Positions 52,864 through 60,498 of a stretch of 64,000 bases of DNA are shown here, in pieces. How positions within the stretch are numbered: position 1 is the stretch's first letter; every line of letters begins with the position of its first letter. Location: NCBI GenBank assembly GCA_900637275.1, contig LR134362.1, forward strand, positions 744,001 to 808,000, given 5' to 3'. The notes under the pieces were generated by a model that saw only the letters and a program-made list of their open reading frames with translations, did not search any database and was not told where the DNA came from. The DNA is from [Pasteurella] aerogenes (GTDB lineage Bacteria; Pseudomonadota; Gammaproteobacteria; Enterobacterales; Pasteurellaceae). Position numbers and translations under genes: made by a program.

Positions 52864-53304
52864 ATGTTAAATTCAGACTACATTTATCAGCAAATATCCA
52901 TTGAAATTCGTCCTTTTTTCCACATTGAGATGCCAGAAATTCCGAAAGAATATGCCGCATTGCTAGATAATATTGCTCAAGCCATCATGATAATTAATCG
53001 TTTTGCTCGATTGAACAAGGCGATAACGTTGTTTGTGGGGACGTTTCCACTTTCAGTGACACTACCACATTCAAGGTTAGTGGTAGAGATACTTGAGCCT
53101 GCGCTGCATATTTCGGTGGAGAACTGGATTTTTCTTGATTTAACTCAACTTTCTCTTGTCTCGCCACCTCTTCAACGCGCATGCGTGTTGGAGGAGTTGG
53201 CGCATTCTGTGATGAATATTGCAGATGAGAATCTTGTGAAAGTGATGGTGGCGGAGATGTTGCCTGATGTAATTTATCAGAATGGGCAATTGTGTCCGCT
53301 CTAA
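52864..53304 (+). CDS. Unknown protein with EELxH motif (copy 1)
   Basis: A 146-residue protein starting at ATG 52864 after AAGGAGTTAAAT. It is a homologue of the protein at 62936-63385: both have about 147 residues, a PALH segment at the centre and a conserved EEL-A-H-S-V-M-N stretch (Glu110, Glu111, His114, Asn118). The Glu/His pattern could bind metal, but it is not a standard HExxH. It is rightward among leftward genes, as cargo would be. Function is unknown. Confidence 0.75.
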   Translation: MLNSDYIYQQISIEIRPFFHIEMPEIPKEYAALLDNIAQAIMIINRFARLNKAITLFVGTFPLSVTLPHSRLVVEILEPALHISVENWIFLDLTQLSLVSPPLQRACVLEELAHSVMNIADENLVKVMVAEMLPDVIYQNGQLCPL

Positions 53305-53341
53305 ACCCGTTAACCATGATGTGTTTTGCGTGAATAACATT

Positions 53342-53350
53342 TGGTATAAT
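53342..53350 (+). promoter_or_regulatory. Extended -10 promoter, possibly for the structured RNA
   Basis: TGGTATAAT is a perfect extended -10 with only a weak -35. It starts transcription just ahead of the helix-rich stretch 53430-54172. Confidence 0.5.
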
Positions 53351-53389
53351 CATTTTTGTTTCCTTATCTTGGATTAGCTAAATTTGGGT

Positions 53390-53414
53390 AAAAAAAAGCC
53401 CTCACAGGGAGGGC
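53390..53414 (-). terminator. Leftward terminator
   Basis: GCCCTC (53398-53403) and GAGGGC (53409-53414), then leftward TTTTTTTT. No leftward gene upstream of it was found. Confidence 0.75.
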
Positions 53415-54099
53415 AAAGGAGTACTATGTCAAGTAGTAGCAAACCATTCTTAACCGCACTTAGTTCTGGCTTAGTTATCCTTGATTTGGTAACAGCGCTA
53501 TTACCCAGACCTTTAGCGGATCTCTAAATGCGGTTAAGAATTTGGCGACCGTGATTTACTTGCCACGGTCAGCAAGCCCATGTTATCGACTACATAGGTG
53601 TCGTATTTGGTTTATTTATGCCAAAACCAATAACGAAAGGCAAATTAGATAGCACTCAGGTTTTTGCCCCACTTCAAAAACCTTAAAAAATTCAAGGCAC
53701 TTCATCTTATCTGTCATTGACGCTGGCGGTTTAACAGATATACATAGACTGCTCACCTCCCTTTCGGGCTTGGCTTCTTTGTGCGATTCGGTATGAGTGC
53801 GTTACCGAACTGATTCGTCCCTATGCCGACTATCAACAGAGCAGGGCGGGGCTTTCGCCTTAATCCCTTTGTACTGCCGCTAATTTTTGCCATTTCAAAA
53901 CACACTCGCAAATGTGCTTTGAAATGTAAGCTGTCTCTCCAAGCTGTCACGCCTTTAGCTGACGTTTGCTGCCTGTCGCTTTCTCATTTTTAACCAACTA
54001 GATAACAGGCCAAAAGATGTGGTTCTGTTTACCTGTCTGCTTCCACTTTCGGCAACTGCACCGTTTTTCACTGGCTTCTGCTTCGACAGATATTCAAAA

Positions 54100-54172
54100 C
54101 ATGGTATTGCTAAGTAGGTTAGGGCTTTCAATCTAACGACCGCTTAGCACCGTTATGTACCATGCTTTTTTT
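54100..54172 (+). terminator. Long nested terminator hairpin
   Basis: Three stacked stems: CATGGTA/TACCATG (54100-54106, 54158-54164), GCTAAG/CTTAGC (54109-54114, 54143-54148) and GTTAG/CTAAC (54118-54122, 54133-54137), followed by C and seven T. Confidence 0.8.
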
Positions 54173-54228
54173 AAATGAATTTTTAAAGAGCGTTTGAGAT
54201 TATGGTATCTCGTTTTGATGGGTTTATT

Positions 54229-54292
54229 ATCACGTAAAGTGATTTAAATGTAAATAACGAAATGTGATATTTTTAGATAAATAATCACATTT
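54229..54292. promoter_or_regulatory. Two operator-like inverted repeats
   Basis: ATCAC/GTGAT (54229-54243) and AAATGTGAT/ATCACATTT (54260-54292). Half-sites resemble those between the cI-like and cro-like genes (TGTGATT at 57484 and 57508), suggesting control by the prophage repressor. Confidence 0.5.
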
Positions 54293-54396
54293 AGTGTTTA
54301 AATCAATGATTTTCAAGGGAAATAATTTTTAAAAAATTTGTTTAATTGCTTGTTTTTTGAACAATTCTGCAAGAGGTAAATTTAGTTAGAAAAAAT

Positions 54397-54440
54397 AACT
54401 GTTAATTATAGTTAACAGTTGTGAGGGGGTATGATATAAT
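54397..54440 (+). promoter_or_regulatory. Toxin-antitoxin promoter with overlapping operator
   Basis: AACTGTTAA/TTAACAGTT is a perfect 9-bp inverted repeat (54397-54420). It contains the -35 TTAACA (54412-54417); after 17 bp comes the -10 TATAAT with TGA before it. This suits autorepression by the antitoxin. Confidence 0.75.
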
Positions 54441-54459
54441 GAGAATCGTTGGAGGGGCT

Positions 54460-54756
54460 ATGATTCAAATAAAATCGACGACTGTGTTTAAACAGTGGCT
54501 TGACGAATTAAAAGATTTAAGAGCAAGGGCAAAAATACAAACTCGAATCAAGCGGTTACAGATGGGTAACTTTGGTGATGTTAAGCCGATAGGTGAGGGA
54601 TTATCAGAATTACGTATTACAGAAGGTAAAGGCTATCGAGTGTATTTGAAGAATCAGAATGGTGTAATAGTGATTCTACTCTGTGGTGGTGATAAATCTA
54701 CACAGGACAATGATATTAAAAAGGCAAAAGCCTTAGCGAAAAAATTAGGAGGGTAA
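54460..54756 (+). CDS. RelE/HigB-superfamily toxin, HI1419 type
   Basis: A 98-residue toxin (MIQIKSTTVFKQWLDELKDLRARAKIQTRIKRLQMGNFGDVKPIGEGLSELRI..., GYRVYLKNQNGVIVILLCGGDKSTQDNDIKKAKALA). The pattern is that of the phage-derived Gp49-like/HI1419 group of ribosome-dependent endoribonucleases. ATG 54460 is chosen for GGAGGGG just before it. One base separates its stop from the antitoxin gene. Toxin first, antitoxin second is usual for this family. Confidence 0.9.
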   Translation: MIQIKSTTVFKQWLDELKDLRARAKIQTRIKRLQMGNFGDVKPIGEGLSELRITEGKGYRVYLKNQNGVIVILLCGGDKSTQDNDIKKAKALAKKLGG

Positions 54757-54757
54757 T

Positions 54758-55054
54758 ATGGTAGAGCTACAAGATTTTGATATGGCAGAACATTTGAGAA
54801 ATGAAGAAGAAATTCAACTTTATCTTAATGAAGTGCTTAAAGAAGATGATGTGGATTTAATTCTTTCTGCATTGGGTGATATTGCTAAAGCACGCAATAT
54901 GAGCCAGTTGGCAAGAGATGTTGGGGTAAGTCGAGAGGGCTTATATAAGGCTTTTTCTGGTAAAGGTAATCCGACATTTTCGACAGTGCTTAAGGTGATG
55001 AAAGCGTTAAATTTGAAACTTGAAGTTAAAATGGATAATTCTGTTGGGGCTTAA
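54758..55054 (+). CDS. HI1420-type antitoxin with helix-turn-helix
   Basis: A 98-residue protein: DFDMAEHLRNEEEIQLYLNEVLKED, then a helix-turn-helix (MSQLARDVGVSREGLYKAFSGKGNPTFSTVLKVMKAL). It matches the putative addiction-module antidote family named after HI1420. It should neutralise the upstream toxin and bind the inverted repeat at 54397. Start follows GGAGGGTAAT. Confidence 0.92.
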   Translation: MVELQDFDMAEHLRNEEEIQLYLNEVLKEDDVDLILSALGDIAKARNMSQLARDVGVSREGLYKAFSGKGNPTFSTVLKVMKALNLKLEVKMDNSVGA

Positions 55055-55087
55055 AAGCGCGGTTGGTTTTTTGATAGTTTTTGGATA

Positions 55088-55114
55088 AAGAAAAACCGCC
55101 ACGGTGGGCGGTTT
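55088..55114 (-). terminator. Terminator of the GNAT-ASCH gene pair
   Basis: AAACCGCC (55093-55100) pairs with GGCGGTTT (55107-55114), then leftward TTCTTT. It may also stop the convergent antitoxin transcript. Confidence 0.8.
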
Positions 55115-55120
55115 GTTGAA

Positions 55121-55495
55121 TTAATTGATGTAACAATAAGACTGTGGTGGAGTACCAGATGGCAACACATCTGAAATTACTAACGGTTCATCGTATAGCT
55201 TGAATGAATCAATTTCAAATGCGTGCGCTAAACTTTTTGTAGAAAAATATTGATCAAAGAAATTTTTGGTAATGCCAGAAAAATCTTTTGTCTTTTCCCA
55301 AAGTGATTCTGGCGTATGAGATAGCATATCTTTAATTTTAAATTCACCGACCACTTTCCCAACTGGCATCGTGGAATAAACAACTACCGTTGTTATGCCT
55401 TCGCGTTTTGGTAAAGTTTTTCTAAACTCAAATTTTTTTTCACCTGAAATAATTTTTTCCACGAACTCAGGCTTGATTGACAATAAAACTTTCAT
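55121..55495 (-). CDS. ASCH/PUA-like domain protein
   Basis: A 124-residue protein. MKVLLSIKPEFVEKIISGEKKFEFRK and VVVYSTMPVGKVVGEFKI are the ASCH (PUA-related) signature, a fold that binds RNA or modified nucleobases and in some members has amidohydrolase or nuclease activity. It overlaps the upstream GNAT gene by 29 bp, so the two are made together. It sits between a toxin-antitoxin pair and cI, a usual place for prophage cargo. Function is unknown. Confidence 0.8.
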   Translation of the reverse strand: MKVLLSIKPEFVEKIISGEKKFEFRKTLPKREGITTVVVYSTMPVGKVVGEFKIKDMLSHTPESLWEKTKDFSGITKNFFDQYFSTKSLAHAFEIDSFKLYDEPLVISDVLPSGTPPQSYCYIN

Positions 55496-56522
55496 CTGTT
55501 TTGGATAGCCTTAAAATTTTGTTGAATTGTTCATTAGTTATTTGCTCTAGAACGATTCTAGTCTGATCCCCTATCACGTGATTGTCAAGTAATTCCTTTC
55601 TATTAACACGTTTTGGTAACGCAATGTTGTAGGTGAATCTAATAACGTATGGATAGCGCTTTTCCTTATAAAATCTAGATAGTTCTTCATCCGTGAACAC
55701 ACTGAATCTGCTACAATATTGAAGGTATGATTCTTCAGTTGGAAACTCCGATATATTGCGAACTTCCTCTACAACGCAAATTGATGAAACTACTGAACGA
55801 TAATATGCGGAACCTTTACCATCGTGTGTTCGATAAATTACAAGAATATCTCCCCTTTTTAATTTATCTGCGTCGTAAGCCGCCGATATATAGATTTTAT
55901 GTATGCTATTTGAGTAAGAAACATCTTGAACAATATCTTGATATTCATTACATAGAATTGATTCGGGAAATAGGCGAGTATGAAATGTGGGATAAATTGC
56001 TAGAAGGTATTTATTAGCATTAGGATAAATGTAAGGGTAGTCTAGGATAATGTCGCCAACAATATGCCGCATATCTCGAATATAAACATACTCTGTTCCG
56101 TTTATAGTCTGCTTAGTGCCGGCGGAATCAAAACCATATTTTTGAAATAATCTAATGAGATAATCGTGCTTTTCAAATATGGTCAGATAAATAAGTTCAA
56201 AGCGATTGGCAATGGCTATATCAAGAATTTTCTTTATAAATCTCTGCCCCCTAAGTGTTCCTTGTGGATTAAATTTAAATGTGCCGACTTTTAAAATATG
56301 TCGATTATATATTGGTGGCATTATATCTGGTATTTCACTTTCCTCTTTAAGATATAGAAAACCATCAATGTCATATTGGTTGTAAAGAACATAAGCAAAT
56401 TCATTTTCGGTAGATTTCCTCATGAACCAATTAGAAAACTCCATATAATCAGCCTTTAAACTATCGAAGAAAGGATCGTTTAAGTCTACATCGGAGAAAC
56501 GTACAAATTTTAAATTATCCAT
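55467..56522 (-). CDS. GNAT-like acetyltransferase fused to a PUA/EVE-like region
   Basis: A 351-residue protein. Residues about 60-150 look like a GNAT domain (YNRHILKVGTFKFNPQGTLRGQRFIKKILDIA, then LIYLTIFEKHDYLIRLFQKYGF). The C-terminal half (GDILVIYRTHDGKGSAYYRSVVSSICVVEEV) resembles the EVE/ASCH fold. This joins an acetyltransferase to a nucleobase-reading fold, and a separate ASCH protein follows with a 29-bp overlap. An RNA- or tRNA-directed toxin or defence role is a reasonable guess only. Lower GC and isolated orientation suggest a recently gained cassette. Confidence 0.7.
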   Translation of the reverse strand: MDNLKFVRFSDVDLNDPFFDSLKADYMEFSNWFMRKSTENEFAYVLYNQYDIDGFLYLKEESEIPDIMPPIYNRHILKVGTFKFNPQGTLRGQRFIKKILDIAIANRFELIYLTIFEKHDYLIRLFQKYGFDSAGTKQTINGTEYVYIRDMRHIVGDIILDYPYIYPNANKYLLAIYPTFHTRLFPESILCNEYQDIVQDVSYSNSIHKIYISAAYDADKLKRGDILVIYRTHDGKGSAYYRSVVSSICVVEEVRNISEFPTEESYLQYCSRFSVFTDEELSRFYKEKRYPYVIRFTYNIALPKRVNRKELLDNHVIGDQTRIVLEQITNEQFNKILRLSKTDESFIVNQA

Positions 56523-56756
56523 ATTTTTTCCTTATGTTAGATATGTTGTGGAAGAATAGTTATTTAAGCAGCAAAGATTTGTTGATCAAAAAATAGCTGA
56601 TATTGCTTATTTTACACCTTTGAATTCTGTCATTTTTCCTTATCTCTTTCTGTGCTAAATCCGATGTTCTACCAAATCAATCCAACTTAGCCTACAAATA
56701 ACCCCTATGCTCAACTGCTACCCAATAAAATTTAATTTCTGGCTTTGGTGGATTGG

Positions 56757-57419
56757 TTAAGTCAACATTTGCCGATGTTCTATGGCAACACCGATCAGTT
56801 GAACTTTGTGTTCTTTGCTGTTTAACGTCGGGAAACTGTCATTGAGCGGAACCAGCTTAAAGTGCGGTCGACCGTAGTCATCTATTGAACCTAATTGTTT
56901 ATATTGCTTGAAAGTGGCTTCGCCATCTGGGTTGATTGCTGCAACAAACTGTCCCGGAGTTGGTGTAAGATCAGGATCGATTAATACCATATCGCCTTCG
57001 TTAAAGCGTGGTGTCATACTCTTTCCAGTAATTTTGAGATAAAAGGCATTGGAACTGGCTTTTATTTGAGAGGCAATCATTTCATATTGTTCAATATCAT
57101 CTATGCAATTGAAGTGTTCTACTTCAGTGAATCGTCCTGCCTGAATTGAGCTGAGTAAGGGATATTTATAAGATTTGATGAGCTGGGTGAATTGAGCATT
57201 GCTAAATGCCAATTCTGCCGCTGTAATACCTAGGGCTTTAGCCATGATCTCAATATCTTCTAAACTTGGTTCTCTTGTATTTGTTTCATAATTACCAATG
57301 CGAGATTGCCCCCAAGCACGCTCTCTTGAGTCAAGACGACCGCACATTTCTGCAAATTCTTTTTGATTTACGCCCATTTGATTTCTAAGAGCTTTAATTC
57401 TTTCACCTAATGTTTTCAT
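56757..57419 (-). CDS. cI: CI-type prophage repressor with S24 peptidase domain
   Basis: A 220-residue repressor. The N-terminal helix-turn-helix (NQKEFAEMCGRL ... QSRIGNYETNTREPSLEDIEIMAKAL) is joined to a LexA-like self-cleaving domain: cleavage Ala-Gly in IQAGRF, catalytic Ser in GKSMTP and Lys in EATFKQYK. It maintains lysogeny and is inactivated on RecA activation. It diverges from the cro-like gene across an operator region (57449-57537). Confidence 0.93.
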   Translation of the reverse strand: MKTLGERIKALRNQMGVNQKEFAEMCGRLDSRERAWGQSRIGNYETNTREPSLEDIEIMAKALGITAAELAFSNAQFTQLIKSYKYPLLSSIQAGRFTEVEHFNCIDDIEQYEMIASQIKASSNAFYLKITGKSMTPRFNEGDMVLIDPDLTPTPGQFVAAINPDGEATFKQYKQLGSIDDYGRPHFKLVPLNDSFPTLNSKEHKVQLIGVAIEHRQMLT

Positions 57420-57448
57420 ATTTCTACCCTCATTTTCTTGGTTTTCAT

Positions 57449-57537
57449 AATATCACGCTATGCGATATTAATAAAAATTCAAAATGTGATTGATTAGTAA
57501 CACTTATTGTGATTTAATTTGTGTTAATTAAATCACA
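57449..57537. promoter_or_regulatory. Operator region of the lysogeny switch
   Basis: AATATC/GATATT (57449-57469) and the perfect TGTGATTTAAT/ATTAAATCACA (57508-57518, 57527-57537). TGTGATT also occurs at 57484. Sites lie between cI and cro as in lambda OR. Confidence 0.75.
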
Positions 57538-57549
57538 AAAGGAAATTTT

Positions 57550-57750
57550 ATGAGCAATCTTGCTAAAGCAAGGGAAAGTATTGGTATCACGCAGAAACAA
57601 CTTGCCGAGGCTCTTGGATATAAACAAAACCGCATTTCAAATTATGAATGCAATATCCGAACTCCAAAACTAAGAGACGCAAGACGTATTGTGGCTAAAT
57701 TAAATGAGCTTGGCGCAGATGTAACGATTGATTTCATTTTCCCTGATTAA
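57550..57750 (+). CDS. Cro-like helix-turn-helix regulator
   Basis: A 66-residue protein with a helix-turn-helix (ITQKQLAEALGYKQNRISNYECNIRTPKLRDARRIVAKL). Its place, divergent from cI and first in the rightward operon, identifies it as the Cro equivalent. AAAGGAAATTTT is the ribosome site. A perfect operator palindrome sits 13 bp before its start. Confidence 0.88.
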   Translation: MSNLAKARESIGITQKQLAEALGYKQNRISNYECNIRTPKLRDARRIVAKLNELGADVTIDFIFPD

Positions 57751-57767
57751 AACAGAAGGCAAACGCA

Positions 57768-58061
57768 ATGGCACGCAATGAATTAAGCAAATCTGCAATG
57801 AAGATTGCGGATTTAATTTACAAAAAAGGGGCAGAAAAAGCAGATTGCGAAATTGCCCGAAATATTGGGATAGATCCAAGTAATTTATCTCGATTTAAAA
57901 CGCACTATTTGGAAGTCGTTGCCGCATATTTGGACGAGATTGGTTTAGCGGTTCATGTTAAAGATTCTGATAAACCTGTTCCAAGAGATGTGCTTCAAGC
58001 GTTATTTGTCCATGCCGAACTTGGGTTGGCAAAAACAAAAGATGAGTATTTAGGCAAATAA
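57768..58061 (+). CDS. CII-like phage regulatory protein
   Basis: A 97-residue protein: ARNIGIDPSNLSRFKTHYLEVVAAYLDEIGLAV is a helix-turn-helix of the lambda CII type (a tetrameric activator of lysogenic promoters). It follows the cro-like gene by 17 bp, as in lambda. Its target direct repeats were not located. Confidence 0.8.
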   Translation: MARNELSKSAMKIADLIYKKGAEKADCEIARNIGIDPSNLSRFKTHYLEVVAAYLDEIGLAVHVKDSDKPVPRDVLQALFVHAELGLAKTKDEYLGK

Positions 58062-58119
58062 AAATGCCCACGCTGTAACGAGGGCGGTATCAATATACTG
58101 ATGAAAGGAGATGATATTG

Positions 58120-58923
58120 ATGAATGGATTATTACAAATTAATGAACAAAACACAATAACAATGAGTAGTCGTGAGATTGCTGAATTATGTGAAAAAGAG
58201 CATAAAACTGTTGTGCGTGATATTCGAGTAATGCTTATTCAGCTTTATGGCGATGATTATGTTAGTAAAAATATTCCAGAACATTACAGAAACCGCCATT
58301 CTGAATATATTCGTGAAAATGCGGGCAAAATTTTAGAAGCGATTACAAAAGATGGAACCAATTGGAACCATCAGCAAAAAGGGTATTCTTGGGAGAGAGA
58401 TAATCGAGGATATATAACAGTATTCCGATTAGATAAAGAACACTCTCTTACGCTAATTGCTGGCTACAACGTGAAATTGCGTAAACGAATTATCGATCGT
58501 TGGCAAGAATTAGAAAACCAACAAAAACCAACCGCACTTTTACCGCAAAACTATCTTCAAGCACTTGAGGCGTTAGTGGAAAGCGAGAAACAAAAACAGG
58601 CTTTAGCATTGCAAAATCAAGAGATGAAACCTAAGGCGGATTTTGTTGATCATTATGTTGAAGTAGGCACGACAAAATCATTACGGGAAACCGCGAAAAT
58701 TCTCAATATGCCGGAACGTAAAATGATTGAGTGCTTAGTGTTAGATAAGTTTTTGTATCGTCAATCGGGTAATTTATTGCCTTATCAAAAATCGCAAGAA
58801 CGTGGTTTGTTTACCGTTAAAACCGGCACAGCAGAACACGGTCACAATTTCACACAAACCCGCGTGACAAGTAAAGGCGTTGAGTTTATTGCGTCACGTT
58901 ATGCTTCGGAGTTAATGCAATGA
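58120..58923 (+). CDS. Rha/KilAC phage regulatory protein
   Basis: A 267-residue protein. The N-terminal Rha domain reads MSSREIAELCEKEHKTVVRDIRVMLIQLYG, and HSLTLIAGYNVKLRKRIIDRWQELE is its usual end. The C-terminal KilAC domain (KADFVDHYVEVGTTKSLRETAKILNMPERKMIECL, FTQTRVTSKGVEFIASRY) follows a short coiled linker. ATG 58120 is chosen over 58111 because the AAGGAG site abuts the latter. A third antirepressor-like gene in this prophage, but here without a C4 element. It overlaps O by 4 bp. Confidence 0.88.
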   Translation: MNGLLQINEQNTITMSSREIAELCEKEHKTVVRDIRVMLIQLYGDDYVSKNIPEHYRNRHSEYIRENAGKILEAITKDGTNWNHQQKGYSWERDNRGYITVFRLDKEHSLTLIAGYNVKLRKRIIDRWQELENQQKPTALLPQNYLQALEALVESEKQKQALALQNQEMKPKADFVDHYVEVGTTKSLRETAKILNMPERKMIECLVLDKFLYRQSGNLLPYQKSQERGLFTVKTGTAEHGHNFTQTRVTSKGVEFIASRYASELMQ

Positions 58924-59765
58924 GATTTACTAGTTATATTAATAATCAACGTTGTATTGAATGGGGATTAAATGTCAATCAAGGGGCGTTGTTTGATTTG
59001 CTAAATCAGGCTAGCTCATGGGCAAAAGAAATTCTTGTTGATGGGGTTGTGTATTACTGGGTTTCACGAAATAAAGTCTTAGAAGAATTGCCACTTTTTT
59101 ATAAAAAAGCAGATACGGTTTACCGCCATTTTTGTGATTTAGAAACTAAAGGGTTGATTATTTATCTCAAGCAAGGAAAGCATGGCGATAAAGATTTAAT
59201 TCGTTTAACTGAAAAAGGGAAAACTTGGAATGAGTTTAACTCGGATTTAAATCCGAATAACTCGGAAATAGATCCGAATATCCACGTTGAACTCGGAAAT
59301 AAATCCGAGATAACTCGGATTGAAATCCGAAATAACTCGGAAATAGATCCGACAAATAATAATACTAATTATAAATATACAACAGATCATATTAATACGT
59401 CGCAACAAGTTGCAACGTCGCCAAAACGGAAAAACTTTTCTGATGATGACTTAAAAACCGCATATTGGATTTTTAACCTGATTTTGAAAATTAATCCTGA
59501 AGCTAGGTCACCAAATTTTGATACTTGGGCGGATGAGGTTCGCCTTATCCGAGAGCGTGATAAGCGTTCGCACCGTGAAATTTGTGAATTATTCCAGTTT
59601 GCCAATCAAGACGATTTTTGGTGTAAAAATATTTTATCACCGAAGAATTTACGTAAACATTGGGATCGCTTGGTGATTGAGCGTGGAAAACCGAAAAAGA
59701 AATCTTGGGCGGAGATGAATAATTCCGATTGGAACAATGCTGCTGCATGGGAGGAGATGCTTTGA
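58920..59765 (+). CDS. Replication initiator, lambda O-like, containing the origin
   Basis: A 281-residue protein. The N-terminal winged helix (ALFDLLNQASSWAKEILVDG, YWVSRNKVLEELP) should bind the origin. The middle, residues about 107-144, is a repeat tract (NNSEIDPN, NKSEITRI, NNSEIDPT) because the gene itself contains five 19-bp iterons. The C-terminal region (TWADEVRLIRERDKRSHREICELFQFANQDDFW) resembles DnaT-like primosome proteins and probably recruits the P protein. Overlaps P by one base. Confidence 0.88.
   Translation: MRFTSYINNQRCIEWGLNVNQGALFDLLNQASSWAKEILVDGVVYYWVSRNKVLEELPLFYKKADTVYRHFCDLETKGLIIYLKQGKHGDKDLIRLTEKGKTWNEFNSDLNPNNSEIDPNIHVELGNKSEITRIEIRNNSEIDPTNNNTNYKYTTDHINTSQQVATSPKRKNFSDDDLKTAYWIFNLILKINPEARSPNFDTWADEVRLIRERDKRSHREICELFQFANQDDFWCKNILSPKNLRKHWDRLVIERGKPKKKSWAEMNNSDWNNAAAWEEML
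59238..59352 (+). repeat. Five 19-bp iterons: phage replication origin
   Basis: AACTCGGA-n5-ATCCGA repeats at 59238-59256, 59259-59277, 59290-59308, 59312-59330 and 59334-59352. Each is nearly palindromic around TCGGA/TCCGA. They sit inside the O-like gene as in lambda, with AT-rich DNA directly after. Confidence 0.9.
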
Positions 59766-60406
59766 TGAATTTACCTGTTAACCAAACTACCGCGATATCT
59801 CAAGGGGTATTACCTGATGCGGTAAGAGTGCTTGTCGATAAAATTTTTGATCAACTGCTTGCTACTTGTCCGGCAATGCGCGCGCAGTTTTCGGATGAGG
59901 CGCAATTAAATCTTGCTAAGCGGACTTGGGTATTAGCTTTTGCCGAAAACGGAATTAATACCCTTGAGCAAGTGAAAGTAGGTATGCGTAAAGTGCGGTC
60001 AAAACCGGATGACTTTTTCCCGAGTGTGGGGAAATTTATTGCATGGTGCAAAGCAGATCAATTTCAAGTTTGGGGATTGCCGAATGAGGAGGCGTTATAT
60101 CAGCGCTTGGTGCAGTTTCAAGCATTTGGCATGGGGGAATTACACCAGTTTAAATTTCATTCTCATGCAGAATTTTGGTTATTAACCGAACTTTATCGAG
60201 AAACGCGTATGCATACGGTTTTCGAGGTGAAAAAGGCGATTAAGGAGAAATTATTTACCATGGTGCAACGGTTAGAGCGCGGTGAAGCTATTCCGGAACC
60301 TAAAATCACGCTGCCGAAAAAAGCCAGTTTTACGCCACCAGATGTTCAACAAGCGATTAATTTACGTGGTGTAGCCATGTGTAAACAGATTTTAAGGGGG
60401 CATTGA
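59765..60406 (+). CDS. Lambda P-like DnaB helicase loader
   Basis: A 213-residue protein (FDQLLATCPAMRAQFSDEAQLNLAKRTWVLAFAENGINTLEQVKVGMRKVRSKPDDFFPSVGKFIAWCK) matching the phage P family. It is expected to bring host DnaB to the O-origin complex. ATG 59765 shares its A with the O stop (TGATG). An uptake sequence lies within the coding region at 59991. Confidence 0.9.
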   Translation: MNLPVNQTTAISQGVLPDAVRVLVDKIFDQLLATCPAMRAQFSDEAQLNLAKRTWVLAFAENGINTLEQVKVGMRKVRSKPDDFFPSVGKFIAWCKADQFQVWGLPNEEALYQRLVQFQAFGMGELHQFKFHSHAEFWLLTELYRETRMHTVFEVKKAIKEKLFTMVQRLERGEAIPEPKITLPKKASFTPPDVQQAINLRGVAMCKQILRGH

Positions 60407-60498
60407 TGGTCGTGGTGTTCGATCCGACCATGGAGGATTTTGTACAGCGGTCGGTGAGTTTGGATTTTATTAAGAAGGTAGGTGGTTATGTTTGCTGA
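60406..60498 (+). CDS. 30-codon coupled mini-gene
   Basis: MVVVFDPTMEDFVQRSVSLD and ten further residues, starting at TGATG on the P stop with AAGGGGG upstream, and overlapping the next start. Too short to assign. Tight packing suggests it is translated. Confidence 0.45.
   Translation: MVVVFDPTMEDFVQRSVSLDFIKKVGGYVC

Larger units (their letters stand above)
53356..54172 (+). ncRNA. Large structured noncoding RNA candidate
   Basis: About 0.8 kb without a convincing ORF but dense in strong helices: 53446-53458/53529-53541 (13 bp, perfect), 53547-53553/53564-53570, 53607-53613/53624-53630, 53658-53665/53676-53683, 53708-53714/53734-53740, 53787-53793/53803-53809, 53891-53899/53918-53926. It ends in a strong rightward terminator. 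GTTA/TAAC at 53582 and 53631 enclose two hairpins as a three-way junction. I do not recognise an RNA class; strand is inferred from promoter and terminator. Confidence 0.55.

Noticed and set aside
52994..53353. Leftward frame of 119 codons with a fair ribosome site (AAGGAAAC)
   Set aside because: Almost wholly antisense to the 52864-53304 gene, which has a homologue at 62936. The translation is low-complexity and Pro/Ser/Gln-rich like a shadow frame.
53753..53950. 65-codon leftward frame in the structured RNA region
   Set aside because: It overlaps several predicted helices and has no ribosome site; the composition looks non-coding.
55727..56017. 96-codon rightward frame inside the GNAT gene
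   Set aside because: Fully antisense to a longer gene with a recognisable domain; no start signal.
59238..59352. CRISPR-like repeat cluster
   Set aside because: The repeats are 19 bp with 2-12 bp gaps, lie inside a coding gene and match phage iterons; no spacers and no cas genes.
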